From: Bacteroidales bacterium
GTDB taxonomy: Bacteria; Bacteroidota; Bacteroidia; Bacteroidales; WCHB1-69
Reading direction: 5' to 3'
DNA: 64,000 nt
NCBI GenBank assembly: GCA_017540505.1
Contig: JAFYAW010000030.1
Span: 124,001-188,000 of the forward strand
A program made the translations under genes and the position numbers. Positions within the stretch are counted from its first letter, which is position 1; each line of letters opens with the position of its first letter. Below, piece by piece: positions 1 through 6,543 of this stretch. The notes below the pieces were generated by a model. That model had not been told where the DNA came from. It saw only the letters and a program-made list of their open reading frames with translations, and did not search any database.

Positions 1-733
1 TGCCGTCGATGATCAGGAATCTGTCATGGAAATCCGGTCGTTCCTGCACCTCGATGGGCGGGTACTGCTGGCGGTGCCGTTCCAGGTCCAAGCGTAGCGT
101 CTCCGTAAATTTCCTCGTCACAATCATGGCATGGACATTCTCCTTCCGTTTTGACAGCATCAGCAATACGGATTCATCGATGTAGTTGTCAATCAGCACG
201 ATGCTTTCCTTGGCGGATTTGATCAAATCCGAGGCAAACGTATAGGCATCGAAAATTTGTCCTTCGTAGAAAACTCCTTCAACGGGTGGCAGGGCTGTGC
301 GCACGAAGAAATCGATTTTCTTTTCTGCATCGTGCATCCGATGCTCAAGTTTCTCGATTCGCTGACAAATAGTGTGTCTGTGCAGCAAATGGTCTTTCAG
401 TACCATATTTGCCCACTGACGGAACCGTGTCCCTTGAATGCTTTTCACACGATACCCGACAGATATTATAACATCCAAGTTGAAGTATTCTATATTTCGT
501 AAAACACTTCGACCATGCTCTGTTTGAACTGTTGCAAAATTTGCAACAGTTGGTTCTCGTTGCAATTCCATTTCCAGATAGATGTTTCGTATGTGTCTGG
601 ATATTACAGATTTGTCTCTTCCGAACAATATGTCCATTTGATTTAGGTTCAGCCACACCGTCTCGTTCTCCATCCGCACCTCCAACCGTATCGAATTGTC
701 CGGCTGGTATAATATGATCTCCCCTGCATTCAT
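1..733 (-). CDS. RhuM-family protein with PLD-like C-terminal part, cut by window edge
   Basis: The minus-strand reading frame opens with ATG at 733 (MNAGEIILYQPDNSIRLEV...) and stays open to base 1, giving 244 codons without a stop, so the 3' end lies outside the window. The first ~140 residues match the RhuM pattern: VWLNLNQMDILFGRDKSVIS, then a segment with NVDVIISVGYRV-like order (here LDVIISVGYRVKS) and FRQWAN. RhuM proteins were named from a Salmonella pathogenicity island; their biochemical role is not established. After a coiled segment (~residues 130-155) there is a second part with LIKSAKESIVLIDNYIDE and, at the edge, HDRFLIIDG, which resembles the HxK...D half-site of phospholipase D-like nucleases. 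That second assignment is inference. A -7 box (TATTTTTG) lies just upstream at 753-760. RhuM and ORF6N genes are usually accessory or mobile-element cargo, which fits the neighbourhood. Confidence 0.82.
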   Translation of the reverse strand, partial: MNAGEIILYQPDNSIRLEVRMENETVWLNLNQMDILFGRDKSVISRHIRNIYLEMELQREPTVANFATVQTEHGRSVLRNIEYFNLDVIISVGYRVKSIQGTRFRQWANMVLKDHLLHRHTICQRIEKLEHRMHDAEKKIDFFVRTALPPVEGVFYEGQIFDAYTFASDLIKSAKESIVLIDNYIDESVLLMLSKRKENVHAMIVTRKFTETLRLDLERHRQQYPPIEVQERPDFHDRFLIIDG

Positions 734-752
734 TCTCTTATGTTTTAGTTTG

Positions 753-760
753 CAAAAATA
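753..760 (-). promoter_or_regulatory. -7 promoter box for the RhuM-family gene
   Basis: The minus strand reads TATTTTTG, matching the Bacteroidetes primary-sigma -7 consensus TAnnTTTG, about 20 nt before the ATG at 733. No convincing -33 TTG is seen at ideal spacing. Confidence 0.5.
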
Positions 761-830
761 CAAATTAATACTATATGATTTTTAAAATTGTAAAGTACTT
801 TCCGAGTGCAGCAAGTAAACAAAAATTTAG

Positions 831-838
831 TATTTTTG
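831..838 (+). promoter_or_regulatory. -7 promoter box of leader RNA copy A
   Basis: TATTTTTG matches TAnnTTTG. The conserved leader element starts immediately after it, as it does in copy B at 3143-3150, so the element probably begins at the transcription start. Confidence 0.55.
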
Positions 839-1112
839 CGGCGGTGTTGCGGGGGGAAATCCGCAGCATTCGGAAAGCGCATTTTCGCTTTGTTCCGTAA
901 CGTGAAACTCGACACTTCACAAAAGTCAAATCGGGATAATGGGAGAGTGAGTTAGCCTTGTTCGTATTTGTGCCATTTTAGAATTATGGGCGTAGGCTGT
1001 TCTCTATTCTTGTCCGGACGGGGATTTGGATCTTCATAAACGGAACAAAAGAAGATGACAGGTCTCGCTTTCTTGTAATTCGTTTGTTCGCTGGAGGCCT
1101 AAAGCGAAAGTA
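839..1112 (+). ncRNA. Candidate structured leader RNA, copy A
   Basis: The first ~110 nt are nearly identical to 3151-3257: GCGGCGGTGTTGCGGGG, a TGCGG...CCGCA stem, a GAAAGCG...CGCTTT stem and AACGTGAAACTCGACA, then GTCAAATCGGGATA. After that the two copies diverge but keep islands: a GTTCnCTmTTCT run, a CTTTCTTGT near the end, and a closing stem around GGCCTAA (here TTCGCT...AGCGAA, in copy B GCGCC...GGTGCG, so paired bases change together). Relative to copy B there is a 2-nt insertion (AAAAG for AAG near 921), which breaks any shared reading frame, so the conservation is not protein-coding. The element fills the gap between a -7 box and the ATG at 1138. I do not recognise an Rfam family. 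It could be a riboswitch-like leader, an attenuator or a processed RNA. Confidence 0.55.
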
Positions 1113-1137
1113 TGGTTTAATACCAAACAAATACAAT

Positions 1138-2394
1138 ATGGGGCTGTTAGATATATTCCAGAAAGGAAAACAAACGTTAACGGAGGTTCAAGAAGAGATT
1201 GACAATTGGAGATCTATCGATTCGGAAGTGCTTCGCGCCATTGCAGAAGAGGATCTTTTTTTAGCCAAAAACCTTTATATACAAAAGACGGGAGCATCAA
1301 GAGTAAGAGCCGCTTTGGTGGTGGAGAGAATTGCCAAGACTGTCTTGAGAGATTATGACCCCTCCCTAAAGGATGATGTGATGGAGGCCATTGCTGACGT
1401 ATGGCCTTATGGAGACTCTTCAATTATAGCTTTTAGACCGGATTCCGCCGGCAAGACTGTACATATCGGAAAGGTATGGATGGATACAGATCTGGAAGGA
1501 AATTACATTTTTCATTCCGATTTTTTTCGGCATGAGAACGAATCCTATCGTGCTATCATAAAGGATGGAGTTATTTATCTAAATGATAACGGCAATGTTT
1601 TTGAAATAGAAGACCTAAAATTGGGAGATATTAATTTTAACACCCAAAATTCAGAGTATATTCGGTATAAAAAGACTCTTGATCGATTTGTGTCGGAAAG
1701 TAGCTATGAAACATTTGAACAAAAGGATCTTGAAAAAGTTAAGAATGGAGAGATGAGCGAAAGGGCTTTAATGGCAGCCGCAACCCGCTATAAATTCACT
1801 TTTAGCAAAGACCATGATGTATGTTGGAATGAAGTGAGGCTGGATTGTTCGGATCATAGATATAATATTGCAGAGATTTTCAATAGAATGTTTTTTATGT
1901 ATTATAAAGGAGATCTTAATACCGAACAAGAAGATCCCGATCATTTTCAAAAATGTCCCTGGAAAATAGAATCGATGTTCGATGCTTTTGATTTTGCAAT
2001 AAAAAAAGATCCTAAAAAGACTGTGGAGCTAATGGATCTTGTATTATCTGATAAATTTCCTGATTTGAATGAACGAGAGAGAATAATATGTATTAAAAAA
2101 ATCTATTCCTTATGGGAATTTTTCAAACCATATATGGAGAAATCCTATTTGAATGGCAGGATAACAGAAATGTATATCGCTAAGAATGTTGATTTGAACC
2201 GCCCAATAGCCGTTTTGGAATTTCATCCCGTAGCAGATAATACGAACTTAAAGAAAGATGTACAAGATGCACTCGAACAAGCGTGGAGTGACACAGCTAT
2301 AGCTATTCAGTTATTTAAAGGCAATACCAGAAAAATCGTAATATTAAATCACAACGCTAATGTGTGTGGGCTTTTTTCTCCTGTAACGAAATGA
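1138..2394 (+). CDS. Unrecognised 418-residue protein, first gene of leader-A unit
   Basis: The ATG at 1138 (MGLLDIFQKGKQ...) is chosen because an in-frame upstream start would lie inside the leader RNA. The product is soluble-looking: no signal peptide and no membrane segment. It begins with an MGLLDIF-type amphipathic stretch seen in many small cytosolic Bacteroidota proteins, followed by a helical, charged N-terminal ~90 residues, a middle with beta-type character (VHIGKVWMDTDLEGNYIFH) and a helical second half. No catalytic motif stands out and I cannot assign a family. The gene is visibly more A+T-rich than the maturase and housekeeping genes around it, which suggests recent acquisition. 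It is followed after 31 nt by a membrane protein gene, and the pair ends at a terminator at 3077. Sharing its leader with the peptide locus suggests common control, not necessarily common function. Confidence 0.7.
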   Translation: MGLLDIFQKGKQTLTEVQEEIDNWRSIDSEVLRAIAEEDLFLAKNLYIQKTGASRVRAALVVERIAKTVLRDYDPSLKDDVMEAIADVWPYGDSSIIAFRPDSAGKTVHIGKVWMDTDLEGNYIFHSDFFRHENESYRAIIKDGVIYLNDNGNVFEIEDLKLGDINFNTQNSEYIRYKKTLDRFVSESSYETFEQKDLEKVKNGEMSERALMAAATRYKFTFSKDHDVCWNEVRLDCSDHRYNIAEIFNRMFFMYYKGDLNTEQEDPDHFQKCPWKIESMFDAFDFAIKKDPKKTVELMDLVLSDKFPDLNERERIICIKKIYSLWEFFKPYMEKSYLNGRITEMYIAKNVDLNRPIAVLEFHPVADNTNLKKDVQDALEQAWSDTAIAIQLFKGNTRKIVILNHNANVCGLFSPVTK

Positions 2395-2425
2395 CAATTT
2401 TTTAACAATTAAAATTTATGATGAT

Positions 2426-2998
2426 ATGAAAAAAACAAAAAAAACAATTCTGTTTATGGCCATTGTTGCCGCTTTAATGTTTCTGGCTGCTTCTTGTGGA
2501 GCCACCGAAGACGAAATGTACACAGCAAAGGATTTTCTATTTATTAAGGTAAATATCGATAGGACTTGGATCAGTTTTTGCGTTTTGTGCATGTATTTGG
2601 CTGCTTATTGGATTGGCAGATTCTTGTGTATGAGAGATATAAGGGAAGACTACCCGTCAATTTCATATTTGGAGGCTGAAGATTATATTATGGGATATGC
2701 TGATTCGGAATGGGATAAAGCAAAGGCTGAAAATAACATAGTGGGCGAGATTTTATGGCTAGGAGTTCGGTGTGGGCCTTTCTTTTGCCGAGTAACACCT
2801 GTTATGATGGTTTACAGTTGGTTTTTTGACTTTGTTCATTTGCCGTACTGGATATTCACGGTTCTAACATGCTTGGCATTACGTTTTGTCCCGAGATGGT
2901 TGGGAGTGGATTTGTCTCGTTTCTATAATAAGTGGATTGTAATTTGGAGCGTATTTAGTCTTTTGGTATTTATTACTGCACTTATTGTCAACAAGTAA
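2426..2998 (+). CDS. Predicted inner-membrane protein, unknown function
   Basis: The 190-residue product starts MKKTKKTILFMAIVAALMFL followed by AASCGATEDE, a signal-like segment with a weak lipobox-like Cys. It then has at least three more hydrophobic stretches: one at about residues 48-70 containing CVLCMYLAAYWIGRFL, one around 120-150 containing MVYSWFFDFV and YWIFTVLTCLALRF, and a C-terminal WIVIWSVFSLLVFITALIV. A charged loop around residues 72-100 separates the first and second. This is more like a small polytopic membrane protein than a lipoprotein. Base composition is A+T-rich like its upstream partner, from which it is separated by 31 nt, so the two are probably co-transcribed. No family recognised. 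Confidence 0.65.
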   Translation: MKKTKKTILFMAIVAALMFLAASCGATEDEMYTAKDFLFIKVNIDRTWISFCVLCMYLAAYWIGRFLCMRDIREDYPSISYLEAEDYIMGYADSEWDKAKAENNIVGEILWLGVRCGPFFCRVTPVMMVYSWFFDFVHLPYWIFTVLTCLALRFVPRWLGVDLSRFYNKWIVIWSVFSLLVFITALIVNK

Positions 2999-3076
2999 AC
3001 ATAAGCGTGTGTCCTTTTAAGAAGATCTTTTTTTCGATTGTTTTAAAGTAAAAATGATAGTATAGTAACAATCTCA

Positions 3077-3110
3077 AAGCCGTCCTCCCAATCAGGGCGG
3101 CTTTTTTTTT
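3077..3110 (+). terminator. Rho-independent terminator of the leader-A unit
   Basis: AAGCCGTCCT pairs with AGGGCGGCTT across a 7-nt loop, followed by a run of nine T. It separates the first two-gene unit from the promoter of the peptide locus 33 nt further on. Confidence 0.85.
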
Positions 3111-3142
3111 GTCCCCAAAAGTATTTTAATAGATATATTTTG

Positions 3143-3150
3143 TATTTTTG
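3143..3150 (+). promoter_or_regulatory. -7 promoter box of leader RNA copy B
   Basis: TATTTTTG, identical to the box at 831-838 and in the same position relative to the conserved leader element. Confidence 0.55.
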
Positions 3151-3432
3151 CGGCGGTGTTGCGGGGAGAAATCCGCAGCATTCAGAAAGCGCGTTTTCGC
3201 TTTATTCCGTAACGTGAAACTCGACAATTCACAAGTCAAATCGGGATACTGGGAAGATGAGCGCTCCTTGTTAGGTATTCGTTTCATACGACATACTCAA
3301 CGTGGGGTTGTTCGCTCTTCTCATCCATTTGACAGGGAGTCGAGCCCTCACGTTAGGATGAGTCGAGAATGGAATGGCTCCACTTTCTTGTTATATGTGG
3401 TGCGCCTTGCGGGCCTAAGGTGCGGAAAAAAA
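3151..3432 (+). ncRNA. Candidate structured leader RNA, copy B
   Basis: This copy heads the radical SAM peptide locus. It shares the ~110-nt 5' block of copy A and the terminal GGCCTAA hairpin, here GCGCCTTGC GGGCCTAAGGTGCG. It also contains CTCATCC (about 3320) and GGATGAG (about 3356), which can pair. A reading frame stays open through the whole element into the maturase gene, but the 2-nt indel relative to copy A and the base-paired blocks argue that it is a 5' untranslated RNA. The maturase ATG follows with AAGGA 6 nt upstream. Function and ligand unknown. Confidence 0.58.
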
Positions 3433-3438
3433 GGAACG

Positions 3439-4974
3439 ATGGCTAAGAACATCTATTTCCGTCCCAAATGGACCTGTGGCAGATATAACGCCGACAAACA
3501 CGTGGCGCTGATGTACAACCTCATCGCCGGCTACAGCTACTTTTTTGAAAGTTACTCCGCAGATGTAGTGGGGCAGATTCTCAATGTGAAACGAAATAAG
3601 AAAGTTTCAGTCGCCGAAGTGGCACAGAGTACCGGTATTGCCGAGGAAAGCATCGAACCATTCTTCCAGCAGTTTGTGGAACTGGGACTTCTCGTCCCTG
3701 CCGTGCCTACCAAAGAGGAGATTCTTCGCTACCGGCATCAATTGGCGGAAGTGAAGTGTCGCGAGCAGCAGGTGGAGAAAACCACCCTTGAGAAACTGCC
3801 TATGGAAACCTCCAATGCCGAACAGGCCTACTACGACGCGGTGGAGGCGCAAGGCGTGGTGACCTCCGTGATGTTTGAACTCACCTACAACTGCAGCGAA
3901 AAGTGCATCCACTGCTACAATCCCGGAGCCACCCGCAATGACACCGAAATCTCCCATCGCGCAGACCGTGAGGAGCTGCAATGGGAGGACTACAAACGCA
4001 TTATAGACGAGTTATATGATGCGGGGTTGGTGAAGGTGTGCCTCTCTGGTGGAGATCCCTTTTCGAAGCCCATCGCGTGGGACATCATCGACTATCTGTA
4101 TCAGAAAGAAATTGCATTTGATGTGTTCACCAACGGACAACGCATTGTGGATGAGGTGGAAAGGTTGGCGGATTATTATCCACGGTTAGTGGGTGTGAGC
4201 ATTTACAGCGGCGTTCCCGAAGATCACGATGCCATCACGCGGGTGTTGGGCTCGTGGGAACGCTCAATGAAGGTGGTGCGACGGCTTTCCGAACTGGCGG
4301 TGCCGATGAACATCAAATGCTGTGTAATGCAGCCCAACCTGCACAGTTATTATACAGTTGCTGATCTTGCATTCAAGTTGGGCGCGCAACCGCAGTTTGA
4401 AATCAGCATTTCAGATTCCAACGAGGGTGATACCTGCGCCCGCCAATTGCGGCTTACCGAAGAACAGTTGCAAGTGGTATTGCGCGACGATAATGTGCCG
4501 CTTTATGTGGGCCCCGAAGCCCCCAACTTTGGTGGCCAACCCCGCGACTTGAACAATATAGCTTGCGGGACAGGTCAAACAAGCTTTTGCATTTCACCAG
4601 AGGGCAATTTAAAGCCTTGCTGTGCGTTCCCGTTATCTTTTGGAAACCTGAAAGAAATATCGTTGTCGGATGTATTTGTTAATAATGAGCCGTTGCAACA
4701 GTGGCAGCACCACACTTTGCAACAGTTCACCGAATGCGGGCGTCACGATTATTGCGATTACTGCAATCTTTGTGCAGGTCTCGGACAGATGGAACACGGC
4801 GATTGGCGCAAACCTGCCGAGAACTGCTGCTATATGGCTAAAATCCGCTTCAATTTGGCACAGAAGATGAAGGAGGGGTATGACCCGCTTCACGGACAAG
4901 AATTTGTAAAGGCATTGCAAGCGTTACCGAAGGCCAAGGTGACGCTCCAACGCCAGTATGATACAAAGGGATAA
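3439..4974 (+). CDS. Radical SAM/SPASM peptide maturase with N-terminal PqqD-like domain
   Basis: 511 residues from the ATG at 3439, preceded by AAGGA; a longer frame upstream lies in the leader RNA and is rejected. Residues ~40-90 (DVVGQIL..., ...VAEVAQSTGIAEESIEPFFQQFVELGLL) look like a PqqD-type RiPP recognition element. The radical SAM core starts at CSEKCIHC, giving the CxxxCxxC [4Fe-4S] ligands C152, C156 and C159, followed by CLSGGDPF, the GGxP-type SAM motif. The C-terminal third is a SPASM domain: IACGTGQTSFCISPEGNLKPCC, then CGRHDYCDYCNLCAG and a final CC, supplying ligands for auxiliary clusters. Family knowledge: RRE-rSAM-SPASM enzymes install thioether or C-C crosslinks in short ribosomal peptides. 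The 34-residue peptide gene 46 nt downstream is the obvious substrate (inference). It is the first gene of the 3439-6543 unit. Confidence 0.9.
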   Translation: MAKNIYFRPKWTCGRYNADKHVALMYNLIAGYSYFFESYSADVVGQILNVKRNKKVSVAEVAQSTGIAEESIEPFFQQFVELGLLVPAVPTKEEILRYRHQLAEVKCREQQVEKTTLEKLPMETSNAEQAYYDAVEAQGVVTSVMFELTYNCSEKCIHCYNPGATRNDTEISHRADREELQWEDYKRIIDELYDAGLVKVCLSGGDPFSKPIAWDIIDYLYQKEIAFDVFTNGQRIVDEVERLADYYPRLVGVSIYSGVPEDHDAITRVLGSWERSMKVVRRLSELAVPMNIKCCVMQPNLHSYYTVADLAFKLGAQPQFEISISDSNEGDTCARQLRLTEEQLQVVLRDDNVPLYVGPEAPNFGGQPRDLNNIACGTGQTSFCISPEGNLKPCCAFPLSFGNLKEISLSDVFVNNEPLQQWQHHTLQQFTECGRHDYCDYCNLCAGLGQMEHGDWRKPAENCCYMAKIRFNLAQKMKEGYDPLHGQEFVKALQALPKAKVTLQRQYDTKG

Positions 4975-5020
4975 ATGGTGTCTCCCGCAGTACACCTATA
5001 ACCGACTAAATTTTACCAAA

Positions 5021-5125
5021 ATGAAAGTTGAATTGGCTGTGAAAAAACAGAGCAACGTCATCGTAAAAAATGGTTGTTCTAAAGGTAGTCAAATTAGCTG
5101 CGGTATCATGTACCAAGCTGGCTAG
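5021..5125 (+). CDS. Putative RiPP precursor peptide (34 residues)
   Basis: ATG at 5021 to TAG at 5125. The N-terminal half, MKVELAVKKQSNVIVK, is charged and leader-like; the C-terminal half begins NGCSKGSQISCG and ends IMYQAG. It has only two cysteines, seven residues apart (C19 and C27), in a Gly/Ser-rich context, which is what sactipeptide/ranthipeptide-type or similar radical SAM substrates look like. It sits directly after the maturase and directly before a perfect hairpin, a typical arrangement that lets a precursor be transcribed in excess of downstream genes. There is no strong ribosome site, as is normal for this phylum. Assignment as substrate is inference from position, size and composition. 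It is too short to be certain from sequence alone. Confidence 0.6.
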   Translation: MKVELAVKKQSNVIVKNGCSKGSQISCGIMYQAG

Positions 5126-5135
5126 TCACAAAATC

Positions 5136-5170
5136 ATCAAAGTAGGGCGGCTATTTCGCCCTACTTTGAT
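5136..5170 (+). terminator. Strong hairpin after the precursor gene (attenuator or mRNA-stabilising)
   Basis: TCAAAGTAGGGCG at 5137-5149 pairs perfectly with CGCCCTACTTTGA at 5157-5169 across a 7-nt loop, and the flanking A-T extends it by one pair. There is no clean T run after it, only TAATTTAGTATT, so read-through into the next genes is plausible. It would enrich precursor mRNA over the downstream genes. Confidence 0.65.
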
Positions 5171-5200
5171 AATTTAGTATTAATCTTTATAGAATATATT

Positions 5201-5344
5201 ATGGAGAAAAAAACAATTACAGAACCGAAAATTCCACAAAAACCACTTTTACCAGATCAGCCGAAGCGCGCTCCGATTCCTGAGAAACCTTCTAAACCCG
5301 TAATTCCTGATACAAAACCAAATCCAAGGAAAAAAGTTTTATGA
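5201..5344 (+). CDS. Small Pro/Lys-rich protein in peptide locus
   Basis: A 47-residue frame from the ATG at 5201 (MEKKTITEPKIPQKP...) to TGA at 5344. About a quarter of residues are proline, spaced every two to four residues in a K/E/I context (PKIPQKPLLPDQPK, PEKPSKPVIPDTKP), so it should be an extended, polyproline-like chain without a globular fold. Its stop overlaps the next start (ATGA at 5341-5344), indicating translational coupling. It has no cysteine and no signal peptide. It may be a linker or chaperone-like accessory, a second precursor, or the N-terminal piece of the next protein that was split off. No family recognised. Confidence 0.6.
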   Translation: MEKKTITEPKIPQKPLLPDQPKRAPIPEKPSKPVIPDTKPNPRKKVL

Positions 5345-6195
5345 AAAAAGCGTTGTTTAGTGTCAAAAGTGTTGATTGTCGAACAATAGAGAGCTTTCTC
5401 AAATTAAATGGATACCCCTATCTTCGTTGCGAAAACGGAGACGAAACGATGTGGCAAGTCAGCCCTCTTCACGGCCGCAGCTTTGTGGTAGGGCGACACG
5501 AGGATGGCCGGTATATTGTGAGTAAAGGGAACGGCCTGTGCTATTCGCAGTACCCGTTCCTTTACACAGCAGAGATGCCAACGGACGTTTGGGGTCTTTT
5601 ACTCAAAGAGGATGCCCTGCGCGATTTCTATTGTGGTCAGGATGTGCGGGCGTTGGGCATCAAAACCAACTGGATGGAGTGTGTGCTGGAATTGGATTAT
5701 CCCATTCATATTGAGAAAACCGGTGCGGATCTAAAACCGTGCTTGTTGCAATACAGTGTGGAATGTCCTTACCGCATCTGCGATGCCGCCTTTATGGAAC
5801 GGGAGCAGATTGAGGCGGAAGTGGCCAAATGGCAGCAGTATAACGAGTCTGGGTGGCAGCAGAACCACCTTGTTGCCGCAGAAGTGCTCATCCGCAACCT
5901 GCGTGTCATGCACGACCACGAGGTACTACACAACGCCATCCACGAGCAGAACTACACCTGGGCTTTGGAATTGCTCGATTTCGAGCTTTGTCGCACTCCG
6001 CAACACCCTTACACCAAGGCCGACTACGAGCGTCATGTTTGTGACCTGTACGATCGTGAAATGATACATACCTACGTCATCATCAACTACATCGCTGGGG
6101 TTTTGCGTGAGAAACAGGACTTCAAAGTCATAGACGGCATCTTCGAAAAATACGGCTACCCCATCAGCAAATGGAAAGTGCCAAAAGACAAGTAA
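5341..6195 (+). CDS. Unrecognised 284-residue protein of the peptide locus
   Basis: The start at 5341 overlaps the preceding stop by 4 nt (ATGA), so translation is likely coupled. The product is cytosolic in appearance: no signal peptide or membrane segment. The N-terminal ~130 residues are beta-rich (YPYLRCENGDETMWQVSPLHGRSFVVGRHEDGRYIVSKGNG in pieces), and the C-terminal ~130 are helical with RNLRVMHDHEVLHNAIH, ALELLDFELCRTPQHPY and ADYERHVCDLYDREMIHTYV. The His/Asp/Glu-rich helical part could be a metal- or nucleotide-binding region, but no signature I know is complete. Position in a RiPP operon makes a second modifying enzyme, a leader peptidase or an export/immunity factor possible; none is shown. 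Base use matches the maturase rather than the A+T-rich leader-A genes. Confidence 0.65.
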   Translation: MKKALFSVKSVDCRTIESFLKLNGYPYLRCENGDETMWQVSPLHGRSFVVGRHEDGRYIVSKGNGLCYSQYPFLYTAEMPTDVWGLLLKEDALRDFYCGQDVRALGIKTNWMECVLELDYPIHIEKTGADLKPCLLQYSVECPYRICDAAFMEREQIEAEVAKWQQYNESGWQQNHLVAAEVLIRNLRVMHDHEVLHNAIHEQNYTWALELLDFELCRTPQHPYTKADYERHVCDLYDREMIHTYVIINYIAGVLREKQDFKVIDGIFEKYGYPISKWKVPKDK

Positions 6196-6219
6196 TTAAA
6201 ATTTTAAAATCAAAATATT

Positions 6220-6543
6220 ATGAATTTAAGCGAAAGAATATACATTCGGGAAGGCCAAGGCTCCACAGGACGGATTTTGTATAACTTTTATGATAACTTG
6301 GTGCGAGAAGGGCAGACCTCCACGGGTCGCATTGTCTGCAACATCGACGGCAATTACATTCGCGAGGGGCAGACCTCCACGGGACGCATCCTTTACAATT
6401 TGGACGGTAACTGGGTGCGTGCAGGACAAGACCCTTGTGGCCGGATTCTGTTCAATATCGATGTGCCATATATCCGGGAAGGGCAACATAGCTTGAATAG
6501 GATATTGTATTCCCTTACGCAATACAATTACTTGTGTGAATGA
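6220..6543 (+). CDS. Repeat protein of about five ~20-residue beta units
   Basis: 107 residues made almost entirely of a repeated unit with the pattern (Y/V)(I/V)REGQ-STGRILYNIDGN: units start near residues 7, 27, 47, 67 and 87. Each unit has a conserved REGQ/RAGQ turn, a GRI strand and an aromatic-N/D-D/G turn. Such regular short hairpin repeats in small Bacteroidota proteins often fold as closed beta-flower or propeller-like discs; the specific fold is inference. There is no signal peptide. It follows the 284-residue gene by 24 nt and ends the peptide operon. It may act as a scaffold, sensor or binding partner for the peptide. Confidence 0.7.
   Translation: MNLSERIYIREGQGSTGRILYNFYDNLVREGQTSTGRIVCNIDGNYIREGQTSTGRILYNLDGNWVRAGQDPCGRILFNIDVPYIREGQHSLNRILYSLTQYNYLCE

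Noticed and set aside
257..502. An 81-residue plus-strand frame opposite the truncated RhuM gene.
   Set aside because: The minus-strand frame has family motifs over the entire stretch; the plus-strand product has none.
839..1112. Possible cobalamin, SAM or other known riboswitch in the leader element.
   Set aside because: Short words (GTCAAATCGGGATA, GGGGAGAAATCC) look faintly like cobalamin riboswitch strings, but the conserved B12-box order is absent, and downstream genes have no link to the cofactor.
3148..3438. An open frame that would extend the radical SAM protein by 97 residues upstream.
   Set aside because: It starts inside the -7 box region and runs through the leader element, whose other copy has a 2-nt indel that breaks the frame. 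The conservation is RNA-like, and AAGGA precedes the ATG at 3439.
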